Of a DNA stretch of 40,362 bases, positions 32,769-39,992 are shown one piece after another. The stretch is from Candidatus Acetothermia bacterium (lineage in GTDB: Bacteria; Bipolaricaulota; Bipolaricaulia; Bipolaricaulales; Bipolaricaulaceae): contig PXEP01000169.1 of NCBI GenBank assembly GCA_003566155.1, positions 1 to 40,362 on the forward strand, written 5' to 3'. A program made the position numbers and the translations under genes. Every line of letters starts with the position of its first letter. Positions within the stretch are counted from its first letter, which is position 1. The notes under the pieces are model-generated. The model did no database searches and had not been told where the DNA came from. It saw only the letters and a list, made by a program, of their open reading frames with translations.

Positions 32769-33462
32769 GGGGCCTCCTTTCGGTGACCTGCGACAGCACC
32801 TCAGGGTCCTTCTCCTGCTCGGCTACGCTGGTTCGCTTGTCCAGGAGGGCCCCGGTGGGACAGGCCTCCACGCACTTGCCGCATTCGGTGCAGGTCTTGG
32901 AGTCGACCCACGGACTGCCGACGTCGGTAGCCACCAGCGTATCGACTCCTCGACGGGAGAAGCCCCAGGTCATTGCCCCTTCCACTTCGGAGCAGGCGCG
33001 CACGCAGCGGCCGCAGAGGACGCATCGGTTGTGGTCCACCACGTACTTACCGTGAGACGCATCCATATTCAGCCCAGGGAACCTGTACGGATAGCGCACA
33101 TGGTCCATGCCCAACTCACATGCCAGATCCTGCAGCTCACAGCTTCCGTTGGACACGCACACTGCACAGATGTGGTTGCGCTCGGCGAATAGAAGCTCGA
33201 GGATCGTCCGCCGCAGTTCACGCAGCCGAGCCGAATGCGCCACCACCTTCATCCCCTCCTCGACGGATGTGGCACAGGAGGGAACCAACTTGCCTCGCCA
33301 CGTGGTGACTTCCACAAGACATATCCGGCACGCCCCGCGCGGGGACAACCCTTTGAGGTTGCACAACGTCGGGATATGGATCCCCGCGGACTCCGCCGCC
33401 TCGAGGATGGTTTGTCCGGGTTCCGCTTGCACCTGCCTGCCAGCGATCTCCAGGGTTATCAA
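32761..33462 (-). CDS. hydA: HydA/HoxU-like iron-sulfur subunit (NuoG N-terminal type)
   Basis: This 233-residue protein carries four cluster sites. The [2Fe-2S] site is Cys34, Cys45, Cys48 and Cys63. The His-Cys3 [4Fe-4S] site is His97, Cys99, Cys102 and Cys108. Two ferredoxin-type [4Fe-4S] sites are at Cys147-157 and Cys191-201. It lacks the H-cluster domain of [FeFe] HydA, so it acts as a wire joining HydB/HydC to the NiFe small subunit, like HydA of HydABCSL or HoxU. The start is TTG, overlapping the previous stop as TTGA, with GGGAGG upstream. A short Glu/Asp-rich tail follows the last cluster. Confidence 0.94.
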   Translation of the reverse strand: MITLEIAGRQVQAEPGQTILEAAESAGIHIPTLCNLKGLSPRGACRICLVEVTTWRGKLVPSCATSVEEGMKVVAHSARLRELRRTILELLFAERNHICAVCVSNGSCELQDLACELGMDHVRYPYRFPGLNMDASHGKYVVDHNRCVLCGRCVRACSEVEGAMTWGFSRRGVDTLVATDVGSPWVDSKTCTECGKCVEACPTGALLDKRTSVAEQEKDPEVLSQVTERRPRV

Positions 33463-33827
33463 CCGTCCACCTCCCGCACCTCAAGCACGTGTTCCTCCAG
33501 CGGACGACCGTTTACCACGTGCTCGGAGACGATCCGGCGCGCCAGGTCGGTGTCGACGCCGCCGTACACTGTGACCCTGTCCCCCTCGTAGACCTCTACC
33601 ACCGGCTCATGAGAAGCAAGTCCTTTCTCGCCGGTTTGGCCCACCACAACATCCCCCAGCTCTCGGCGAGAGACTTCGTCCAAAATCGCCCGCAGCACTT
33701 GCCTGGCCCCGGCGGCAATACCGGATGTGCCCATCCCCACAACAATCCGTACTCGAGCAGAACCGCCGCGGAGCCGCAATTCGTCCTGGACCCGTTCTCG
33801 GATTTGGCGTAGCTCCTCCAGCTTCAT
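33459..33827 (-). CDS. Cysteine-free relative of the (2Fe-2S) thioredoxin-fold protein
   Basis: The 122-residue protein matches the small thioredoxin-fold [2Fe-2S] proteins placed beside NuoF in [FeFe] hydrogenase operons: an N-terminal helix (MKLEELRQIRERVQDEL), VVGMGTSGIAAGARQVL, then TGEKGLASHEPVVEVY and ARRIVSEHVVNG. The spots where relatives have cysteine read Ser, Glu and Ala, and the whole protein lacks cysteine. It cannot bind a cluster, so a structural or assembly role is inferred. It overlaps both neighbours by four bases and keeps the usual operon place. Confidence 0.75.
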   Translation of the reverse strand: MKLEELRQIRERVQDELRLRGGSARVRIVVGMGTSGIAAGARQVLRAILDEVSRRELGDVVVGQTGEKGLASHEPVVEVYEGDRVTVYGGVDTDLARRIVSEHVVNGRPLEEHVLEVREVDG

Positions 33828-34375
33828 GCTTCCTCCTTAAATCCGGTCAGCTCCAACCCATCACGAAACTGTTCCTCCAAAAAAGAAAGCACCTCACCGT
33901 GAGTGAGGGGCACCTCCCCCAGTTCAGCGCGAATCTCGCGGGTATCCAACTCCCATAACGCGTGATCATGCCGGAGCCGAACGGTAAATTCAACCCCGTC
34001 GCTTGTGACGATCAGCGGAAGCAGCGTATCTGTGGGGTTCCCTAGCGGAGGACGATCCGGATGTGCCCAGGGCAACTCGGCCGTCACCCACGTTCCACCC
34101 TCATCGCGCTGCTCCAACGAGAACGTACCGCCCACCTGCTCGGCGGTCTGGCACAGAAGCGGTAACCCCAACCCTGTCCGCTGGCCCGGTTTACTGGTAT
34201 AGAAAGGATCGCAGGCACGGCGGCGGCCGTCGGCCGTCAACCCTCCTCCATCGTCTGCGACCCCCAACCGCAACATATCCCCGTCGCGTTCCACAGCTAC
34301 CTCGACCCACCTCGCCCCCGCACGGATCGAGTTCTGCACGAGATCAGCCAGATGCATGCATAGGTCAGCGATCAT
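33824..34375 (-). CDS. HATPase (GHKL) protein of hydrogenase operons
   Basis: This 183-residue ATPase has an N-box LADLVQNSIRAGA, a G1 box VADDGGGL, and a lid GQRTGLGLPL. No dimerisation or His-phosphotransfer domain is present. The C-terminal 70 residues are a family-specific extension. It matches the ATP-binding protein encoded next to NuoE in [FeFe] hydrogenase operons. Its task is unknown; control of complex assembly or of a transcription regulator has been proposed for such proteins. Both ends overlap neighbours by four bases. Confidence 0.85.
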   Translation of the reverse strand: MIADLCMHLADLVQNSIRAGARWVEVAVERDGDMLRLGVADDGGGLTADGRRRACDPFYTSKPGQRTGLGLPLLCQTAEQVGGTFSLEQRDEGGTWVTAELPWAHPDRPPLGNPTDTLLPLIVTSDGVEFTVRLRHDHALWELDTREIRAELGEVPLTHGEVLSFLEEQFRDGLELTGFKEEA

Positions 34376-34839
34376 TCCTGATTGTCGCGATACTCCCGGA
34401 TCACGGTTCGCGCCTTGTTCGGATCCAGCCTACCATACACTTCGTCGTCCACCATCATCACTGGAGCCAAACCACAGGCTCCAAGGCACCGGACCCCCTC
34501 CAAGGTGAACATGCCGTCTTCACTACGCTCCCCCAGCCCGACCTTCAGCTCATCGGACAGGGCTTGCAGCACCCGATCCGCTCCTCGGACATGACAAGCC
34601 GTTCCCATACACAGTCGGATCACATGCTGCCCACAGGGCTCGGTCCGGAAGAAGTGGTAGAACGTAAGCACCCCGTAGACTTGGACGGGGGAGACCCCGA
34701 CGATCTCCGCCACTTCCTCCTGGGCATCCAGGGGAACGTAGCCCAGTTCGGACTGCACCCGGTGCAGCGCCTGGATCAACTCACCTGGCTTGCCGGCAAA
34801 CGGCTCCACCAGTTCGGCAATCTGCTTGGTATTGTTCAT
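34372..34839 (-). CDS. Second NuoE-like [2Fe-2S] subunit
   Basis: The 155-residue protein has ligands Cys77 and Cys82 (CMGTAC) and Cys118 and Cys122 (CLGAC). It looks fully functional. It has the classical NuoE sequence ELGYVPLDAQEEVAEIVGVS and YGVLTFYHFF. It is a paralogue of the HydC at 28121-28582 and sits in the position NuoE occupies in [FeFe] operons. AAGGAGGG precedes the ATG. Which NuoF it pairs with is not clear from order alone. Confidence 0.9.
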   Translation of the reverse strand: MNNTKQIAELVEPFAGKPGELIQALHRVQSELGYVPLDAQEEVAEIVGVSPVQVYGVLTFYHFFRTEPCGQHVIRLCMGTACHVRGADRVLQALSDELKVGLGERSEDGMFTLEGVRCLGACGLAPVMMVDDEVYGRLDPNKARTVIREYRDNQE

Positions 34840-35594
34840 CGACCCTCCTTACACGGTGGCCCCAGGCTAACCGATCGGCCTTCCACCCCCTGGACGGCGG
34901 CCCGCAGTTCAGCCAGCGAGGGCTCGGTTACCCGCAGTTCAGTCCATCCCCTCCCGACTTCATGCGGAAAGTGCGCATCCGAGGCCCGCAGTAGGGACAA
35001 TCTACCGAGCGCGGGCCATTGCTCAATCGTGTCGTTCGCGGAACTCCACGGGGACAGCTCCGCCGCCTCAGGCCAGTCCCCCTCGGGCAGCAAACCCAAC
35101 ACCGCGAGCAACCCGCCGGGAACTCGATCCACGTGAGCAGGCACCGACCATCCGCCGAGTTGGGCTACCCTGCGTACCACATCGGGCAGGGCCCACGGAA
35201 CCGGCGATATGAGGAGCTTCCGCACGGTACGGACGATGTTATCCTGCTCGTCGACAACCACTTGGTCCCCGAACAAATCCGGATCGCAATCGACGTCAGG
35301 GAGATCCTTGTACAGCTCCTCCTCCAACGTCAGACACGCCCACTCATCGTCGAACAACGCCAGGACCTCCACTTCTTCCTGCGACTGAATTTCCATTCCC
35401 AGCAACACAGCTGGGTTGCCCCGTGCGATGCGGCGCACGTAAGGCCCGTTGGCCGCTGCATTGTGGTCGGCGATGGCGATTAGAGCAAGCCCGGCCCTCC
35501 GAGCCTCGTGCACTACCCGCCGCGGGGACATACGCAGATCGGCGCAGGCCGAGAGAACAGTGTGTATATGTAGATCAGCCCGTAGGCGTTTCAT
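34836..35594 (-). CDS. PHP-domain metal-dependent phosphoesterase
   Basis: From the ATG at 35594 this is a 252-residue protein with PHP motifs: ADLHIHTVLS (residues 6-15), IADHNAA, PAHVDR and ASDAHFPHEVG. The family hydrolyses phosphoesters with three metals. Copies of this kind occur in hydrogenase operons of anaerobes, with unknown substrate. The longer open frame upstream lacks support. It overlaps the DRTGG gene by four bases and the NuoE gene by four bases. Confidence 0.85.
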   Translation of the reverse strand: MKRLRADLHIHTVLSACADLRMSPRRVVHEARRAGLALIAIADHNAAANGPYVRRIARGNPAVLLGMEIQSQEEVEVLALFDDEWACLTLEEELYKDLPDVDCDPDLFGDQVVVDEQDNIVRTVRKLLISPVPWALPDVVRRVAQLGGWSVPAHVDRVPGGLLAVLGLLPEGDWPEAAELSPWSSANDTIEQWPALGRLSLLRASDAHFPHEVGRGWTELRVTEPSLAELRAAVQGVEGRSVSLGPPCKEGR

Positions 35595-35923
35595 CCCGAG
35601 AGCAACCGATAGAGCTTCCCCGCAGCTTGAAATGCACTCTCCCCACTCATCAACAGGTTCACCCCTTCTGCTCTGGCCCGCTCCACCATCTGTTCGTTTG
35701 GGGCCGCACCGCGGACGATGACCACCGCGGCCACCTCCTTGAGTTTGGCCACAGCCACCACGTTCATATGTCGTTGGTGGGTGATCCACACATCACCGCC
35801 CCCGGCATGGGCCAGCACATCTGAGAGGAGATCAGAACAATAGCCGCCCGTTACCAGTGTGCTCAGGTCCCCTTCGGCCAACACATCAAGCGCCAGGTGT
35901 TCCACGACTCCCGCTACCGTCAC
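35591..35923 (-). CDS. DRTGG-domain protein (first copy)
   Basis: The 110-residue protein starts at GTG (35923), with AAAGGGGGG just upstream. It holds one DRTGG-type domain (YCSDLLSDVLAHAGGGDVWI and AAVVIVRGAAPNEQMVERA). DRTGG domains bind nucleotides or act in allosteric control. A related copy follows the anti-sigma-like gene at 36353-36742. It overlaps the HATPase gene by four bases (GTGA). Its mate is likely the anti-sigma-like ATPase between the two copies. Confidence 0.8.
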   Translation of the reverse strand: MTVAGVVEHLALDVLAEGDLSTLVTGGYCSDLLSDVLAHAGGGDVWITHQRHMNVVAVAKLKEVAAVVIVRGAAPNEQMVERARAEGVNLLMSGESAFQAAGKLYRLLSG

Positions 35924-36363
35924 TCTGCCCCCCTTTTGAACACCGCGCGGATTACAGTTCCCCCGTCCAGCCGAGACCGAATCTCCAACCGGTCGGACTG
36001 CCGTTCCATGTTCGGTATCCCCATACCGGCGCCGAAACCCATCTCCCTCGCCCAATCCGGAGCGGTGGAATATCCTGGGGTGCGAGCAAGTTCGATGTCC
36101 GGAATCCCAGGCCCCCGGTCGGAGAACAGAAGCTCCACCCGATCGTCCGCCACCAGGAGGATAATTCTTCCTCCCTGGCTGTACATGGCGATGTTCATCT
36201 CTCCTTCGAAGCACACGACGCCCGCCCGGCGGATGATGTCCTGCTCCACTCCCATAGCGGTTAGTTCCCGCCTTACATCCCCGGAAACGGATCCCGCTTC
36301 CTCCAGGTTCCCCGCCGGCAGCACAAATACCCGCCGGTGAAGCAAAGAATCCCTAGCGGACAT
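35920..36363 (-). CDS. RsbW-like anti-sigma/ATPase protein
   Basis: The 147-residue protein is a GHKL ATPase of the RsbW/SpoIIAB type: an N-box in FEGEMNIAMYSQ, a G1 box FSDRGPGIPDIELA and a lid GFGAGMGIPNMERQSD. RsbW-like proteins phosphorylate a STAS antagonist or bind a sigma factor. Here the DRTGG genes flank it on both sides, with overlaps of 4 and 11 bases, so they may be its partners. No STAS or sigma gene is in this operon. Confidence 0.85.
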   Translation of the reverse strand: MSARDSLLHRRVFVLPAGNLEEAGSVSGDVRRELTAMGVEQDIIRRAGVVCFEGEMNIAMYSQGGRIILLVADDRVELLFSDRGPGIPDIELARTPGYSTAPDWAREMGFGAGMGIPNMERQSDRLEIRSRLDGGTVIRAVFKRGAE

Positions 36364-36742
36364 TGTCTCGGGGAAAGCGTTTTCGTTGGGCGCCGCTCAC
36401 CCCCTCGGAATACAAGACGCCACAGGCCTCGAACATGCTGAGATCGGTCATCAAGATAGGCAGGCCTGCGTCACGCGCGTAGTCGCACATCGACTGATTG
36501 GGGCGTTTGCCCCGCACGAACAACAGCCCGCCCAAACCAAGGACTTCCGCAACCCGCAACACCTGGGGCGCCATGGATCCGGTAACCAGCAACACCCCCT
36601 CGTCCTGCACCAGCGCAAGCACATCGGACAGAAGATCGGCCGCACATGCCTGCGTAACCTGGCGTCCCAGTTGGTCCTCCCCGGTCAGCACTTGTGCCTC
36701 GGTCAACCGTGCTACATCTTCAAGCTTGAGGTCAATGTTCAT
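36353..36742 (-). CDS. DRTGG-domain protein (second copy)
   Basis: The 129-residue protein has a short N-terminal helix (LKLEDVARLTEAQVLTG) and then a DRTGG-type domain (AADLLSDVLALVQDEGVLLV and GLLFVRGKRPNQSMCDYAR). The extra N-terminus resembles the form that precedes hydrogenase operons of anaerobes. It overlaps the RsbW-like gene by 11 bases and apgM by four. Confidence 0.8.
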   Translation of the reverse strand: MNIDLKLEDVARLTEAQVLTGEDQLGRQVTQACAADLLSDVLALVQDEGVLLVTGSMAPQVLRVAEVLGLGGLLFVRGKRPNQSMCDYARDAGLPILMTDLSMFEACGVLYSEGVSGAQRKRFPRDNVR

Positions 36743-37977
36743 GCCCCGAATTTCCCCCCCAGATCACAATATCCCAGAAGCTGAGGGACCAAGCGCCCGG
36801 AGAACCTCCCCAGGCCTCCGGCCCCGGCAGCTATTTCGTCGAACTTCTCGCAGGCGTCCCTCCGTATCGGCGCCCCCCAAAACAGGGCCGGCACCGGATC
36901 GGCTGTATGTTCCCCCACCGCTGGTGGCGTGCTGTGGTCACCGGAGAAACAGAGCACCACGTCACCTCTGCTCAGACGATCGGCCAACCCACCGAAGAAC
37001 TCTTTGTCGATCCGCTCGATAAACCGCGACTTCTCCTCGGCTTCCCCATCATGCGCTGCGTTGTCCGTACCCTTGATGTGAACGAATACCAATTGAGAAG
37101 ACTCCAGCGCGCGTTCCGCTGCTTGAGCCTTTGCGGAAAGGTCTGTCTTGAGATCTCCTGTGACGCCGGGCACGTCGAGTACTGTAAGCCCTGCCGCCCC
37201 CGCGACGCCTTTGTAGAGCGCTCCCCCGGCGATGCAGCTTCCTTGTATCCTGTACTGTTCAGTGACCGCGTCGAGGTGGGGCATGACCGCGGCACCACGT
37301 AGCAGCAGAACGTTACCCTCAGGCTTCCCTTGTTGTCTGCGCGCACGGTTCACCGGGTGGTCCCGCAACAGCTCATACGCCCTGCGGGAAAACGCGTTCA
37401 CCAGCTCGGCTGTCCGGCGGGCCTCATCGGACTCCCTCTGCGGCTTACAGACAGCCACCGGCTTCCCTTCCTCGTGGGGGTCAGAGTCGGTCACTTCGGC
37501 GCTGAGCCCCGGACCACGCAACACCAACGCGCCACGATGCTCGGTCGATGCGCGGAAGGTGAACGACACATCTCCGTCGTTCAAGGTCAGTTCTTGCAGT
37601 GCCTCCGCCAACTCCTGCCCTTCGGCAAGCCGGCCCGCTCGCCGGTCACGCACAATCAGGTCCCCGCCAGTGTCCTCCACCGTAGCGAAGTTGGCTCGGA
37701 AACAAACATCTCCGCCCCGCACATTCAACCCGATCCCCAACGCCTCGAACGCCCCGCGACCTGTGTATACCTCTGCCGGGTCATATCCGAAGATGGAGAG
37801 ATGCGACGTGTCCGATCCAGGTCTAACCCCCGGCGCAATCGGGTCCATCAGTCCGAGCGCCCCTTCCCTAGCCAATCTATCCATGTGGGGTGTTTCCGCC
37901 TGTTCAAGGCATGTCGCCCCATTCCAATCGGTTGGGCGTCCCCCCAGTCCATCGGCGATCACAAGCATCGCTTTCAT
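36739..37977 (-). CDS. apgM: 2,3-bisphosphoglycerate-independent phosphoglycerate mutase (archaeal type)
   Basis: This 412-residue enzyme interconverts 3- and 2-phosphoglycerate in glycolysis and gluconeogenesis. Alkaline-phosphatase superfamily features are the N-terminal metal site IADGLGG (Asp9) with DTSHLS (metal-binding Ser), and later FIHIKGTDNAAHDG and SGDHSTPPAV. The archaeal-type ApgM is common in deep-branching bacteria. GAGGAGG lies four bases before the ATG. The stop overlaps the second DRTGG gene by four bases, so a glycolysis gene begins the hydrogenase operon. Confidence 0.94.
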   Translation of the reverse strand: MKAMLVIADGLGGRPTDWNGATCLEQAETPHMDRLAREGALGLMDPIAPGVRPGSDTSHLSIFGYDPAEVYTGRGAFEALGIGLNVRGGDVCFRANFATVEDTGGDLIVRDRRAGRLAEGQELAEALQELTLNDGDVSFTFRASTEHRGALVLRGPGLSAEVTDSDPHEEGKPVAVCKPQRESDEARRTAELVNAFSRRAYELLRDHPVNRARRQQGKPEGNVLLLRGAAVMPHLDAVTEQYRIQGSCIAGGALYKGVAGAAGLTVLDVPGVTGDLKTDLSAKAQAAERALESSQLVFVHIKGTDNAAHDGEAEEKSRFIERIDKEFFGGLADRLSRGDVVLCFSGDHSTPPAVGEHTADPVPALFWGAPIRRDACEKFDEIAAGAGGLGRFSGRLVPQLLGYCDLGGKFGA

Positions 37978-38017
37978 GCGCGCCTCCTCAGCTATAGAAC
38001 CTCATCGTATCGCACTG

Positions 38018-38046
38018 CCTGTAGCTGATGCAGCAAACGACGGCAA
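38018..38046 (-). promoter_or_regulatory. Possible promoter of the apgM-hydrogenase operon
   Basis: On the minus strand TTGCCG (38041-38046) and TACAGG (38018-38023) are 17 bases apart, 40 bases from the apgM ATG. The match is fair for the -35 and weak for the -10. The same TTGCCG occurs in the TatT-gene promoter. The 81-nt gap lacks a strong hairpin, so read-through from the stress operon is also possible. Confidence 0.35.
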
Positions 38047-38058
38047 GTCCCGCCGCGT

Positions 38059-38496
38059 TCAGTTCTCGGGAAGGAAGATTTCGTCGTACTCCCTTTCTAA
38101 GAGTTCCTTGTGCCGTCGTTCTTCGGCCTCCAGTCCGGAGAAGAGCTGCCCTGCTTTCCCACCCAGCGCGGCCATCCCGCGATATAGGGCGGCCGATGCC
38201 TCCTCCCTCTTCATCGCTACAACAAATGCTTCCTGCAAAGTCATATCGGGCGCCGCCTCGATGTCCACCAACAGCTCCGACAACCCCGATCCTGTGCTGG
38301 GGCTTTCCAAGGCCGCAACCTCCTCAGCGTTGATACTAGCCAACTTCTCTGCGTGCCCTTGCTCCCACGAGGCCAGCTGCGTGAACAGGGTCCGCACCCC
38401 CGGCTCGTCGGCCTTGGCTGCCCAGCTGCGGTAGAACGCCTCGGCCTCTCGTTCCTTCTCCACGGCGAAGTTCAGCGTCCGGCGTAGCTCATCCAT
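38059..38496 (-). CDS. Rubrerythrin-like ferritin-fold protein without rubredoxin domain
   Basis: The 145-residue protein has two helical pairs with diiron-type motifs: EREAEAFY with EQGHAEKL, and KREEASAALYRGM with EAEERRHKELLE. No CxxC rubredoxin ends are present. Such erythrin-type proteins reduce peroxide or store iron in anaerobes. It is the last of the stress gene set but separated from superoxide reductase by a 75-base gap with a GC-rich hairpin. Confidence 0.85.
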   Translation of the reverse strand: MDELRRTLNFAVEKEREAEAFYRSWAAKADEPGVRTLFTQLASWEQGHAEKLASINAEEVAALESPSTGSGLSELLVDIEAAPDMTLQEAFVVAMKREEASAALYRGMAALGGKAGQLFSGLEAEERRHKELLEREYDEIFLPEN

Positions 38497-38518
38497 AGTA
38501 CGCTCCCTTGGTCAGACA

Positions 38519-38545
38519 CGGGCCCCGCTGCGACGGCGGGGCCCG
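38519..38545 (-). terminator. GC-rich hairpin after the superoxide reductase gene
   Basis: CGGGCCCCGC and GCGGGGCCCG form a perfect ten-base stem with a seven-base loop, 26 bases after the superoxide reductase stop and 22 bases before the next ATG. No T run follows on either strand, so it may only lower read-through or stabilise the upstream message. Confidence 0.6.
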
Positions 38546-38571
38546 GCCACATAACCATCGTTAGGCTGTGG

Positions 38572-38964
38572 CTAGTCCACGCTCAGGTGCTTTTCCGACT
38601 CCCACAAGCCGTGGATATTGCAGTAGGCAACAGCGTGTAGCGTGCCCGGCCGATCAACCTTGAACGAGAATCCCGCTTCGTGATGCGTGTACACCGGGCC
38701 CTGATTTGCTCCTGCCACTGCCTCTCCATGGGCGGTGAATTCAAACCTCCCCAACTCATAAGTGAACTTGTCGTCGTCTGGGGAGAAGAGCACCTCAATC
38801 CAACGAATGTGGTGCTCGGTCGTGTTGGGGTGAGCGACTGCCTTGCCCAAGGTCACTTTGACCTGAGTCCATTCGCCCGCTGTGATCCGATCCGGACAAT
38901 CGATGACCGGCACGTGTTTTTCCTTCTGCCAGTCAGCCGACTGAATCTTGTCCGCGATAGCCAT
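38572..38964 (-). CDS. sor: Superoxide reductase (neelaredoxin class)
   Basis: The 130-residue enzyme reduces superoxide to peroxide at a ferrous His4-Cys site. It has EKHVP near the N-terminus, the two central histidines in TTEHHI, and CNIHGLWES at the C-terminus for Cys and His. There is no desulforedoxin domain, so it is the one-iron class. AGGAGG sits six bases before the ATG at 38964; another ATG lies three bases upstream. It follows the DPSL-like gene by a 36-base gap. Confidence 0.93.
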   Translation of the reverse strand: MAIADKIQSADWQKEKHVPVIDCPDRITAGEWTQVKVTLGKAVAHPNTTEHHIRWIEVLFSPDDDKFTYELGRFEFTAHGEAVAGANQGPVYTHHEAGFSFKVDRPGTLHAVAYCNIHGLWESEKHLSVD

Positions 38965-39000
38965 CATCAACCTCCTAGTTTGCGGTGGCAAAACCACCAA

Positions 39001-39474
39001 TCATAGCAGGTTCTCGAACGTATCCTCGTGTTCCAGTTCCTCCTCCAGAATGTGCTGGATAAGCTGGAACGTGACGTCGTCGGTGCCGCGAGTCATATCC
39101 ATGAGTTTCTTATACACGGAGATCGCGCACCTTTCTCCGTCTATCGTGTCCCTGATTACCTTGTCCAGATCCTTCGCATCGCGCGGCGGTTCCTTGTATC
39201 CACAGGTGGATTGTTCCGTCCACTGATTAGGGCTGCCCAGCGGGCGCCCACCCAGCTGGACAATCCGCTCGGCAAGTTCATCCGCATGCTCCAGCTCTTC
39301 TGTAGCCAGTCGCTTCAGTTCGCCTGCGACAAAGCCCGAATAGCGACCCTCCAACACCTTCGCCGTTACCCAATACTGGTAAAATGCGAGCCATTCATCC
39401 GCGTAGGCCTTGTTCAGTTCCTCCAAGACCCTCTCGACATCTGCTCCTGCCAATTCACGTGCCTTCTCTCCCAT
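39001..39474 (-). CDS. DPSL-like ferritin (thioferritin type)
   Basis: The 157-residue protein has ferritin helices with diiron motifs YADEWLAFYQYW, EELEHADELAERI and EEELEHEDTFENL. Two cysteines near the active site (in STCGYKEPP and ERCAISVY) match the Dps-like thioferritins, which use hydrogen peroxide to oxidise iron and store it in a protein shell. AAAGGAGGG precedes the ATG at 39474. It lies 14 bases after the rubrerythrin stop. Confidence 0.85.
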   Translation of the reverse strand: MGEKARELAGADVERVLEELNKAYADEWLAFYQYWVTAKVLEGRYSGFVAGELKRLATEELEHADELAERIVQLGGRPLGSPNQWTEQSTCGYKEPPRDAKDLDKVIRDTIDGERCAISVYKKLMDMTRGTDDVTFQLIQHILEEELEHEDTFENLL

Positions 39475-39488
39475 CGGTCCCTCCTTTG

Positions 39489-39992
39489 TTAGTATGCGAC
39501 GAACTTCCCCGTAGGTGCCCCACATACTGGGCAGTTGTCCGGGGCACCACCTTCTCCAGTGTACCCACACACCGAGCATATATGTAACTCGCCCAGCGTT
39601 AGGTCCTTTCCCCCTTTGAGCGCCGCCCTGGCCTGCTCGTACATGCCGGCGTGAATCCGTTCCGCCTCCAGCGCGTAATGAGTGGACCGCATGGCCCCGC
39701 GCTCATCCTGCAGTTCAGCCACCGCATGATAGGCGGGATACATCTCCTCGACCTCAAATGTCTCGCCTTCGATCGCTTCCTTCAGGTTGGCCAGGCTTTC
39801 GCCTAGCTCACCCAGTTCGCGCAGGTGGTTGGCTGCATGAACCCGTTCTGCAAATGCGATCGCCCGGAACAGTCGTGCCAGGTTGGGCTTGCCTTCTCCC
39901 TCTGCCACATCAGCGGACAACACATAGCGCATGTGCGCCTGTGATTCACCAGCAAACGCCATCCTGAGATTCTGTTCAGTCATCTTGCGCAT
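39489..39992 (-). CDS. rbr: Rubrerythrin
   Basis: The 167-residue protein has an N-terminal diiron four-helix domain (AGESQAHMRY and FAERVHAANHL) and a C-terminal rubredoxin domain, CSVCGYTGEG then CPVCGAP. It reduces hydrogen peroxide with electrons from rubredoxin or NADH systems. AAGGAG is eight bases before the ATG at 39992. The start overlaps the end of the Fur-family gene by 17 bases, so they are an operon. Confidence 0.95.
   Translation of the reverse strand: MRKMTEQNLRMAFAGESQAHMRYVLSADVAEGEGKPNLARLFRAIAFAERVHAANHLRELGELGESLANLKEAIEGETFEVEEMYPAYHAVAELQDERGAMRSTHYALEAERIHAGMYEQARAALKGGKDLTLGELHICSVCGYTGEGGAPDNCPVCGAPTGKFVAY

Noticed and set aside
32761-33462. [FeFe] hydrogenase catalytic subunit
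   Set aside because: The protein ends after the ferredoxin clusters at 233 residues and has no H-cluster cysteine motifs; catalysis belongs to the NiFe large subunit.
34063-35136. 357-residue plus-strand open frame over the HATPase, NuoE and PHP genes
   Set aside because: It crosses three well-supported minus-strand genes and its product is low-complexity; a shadow frame.
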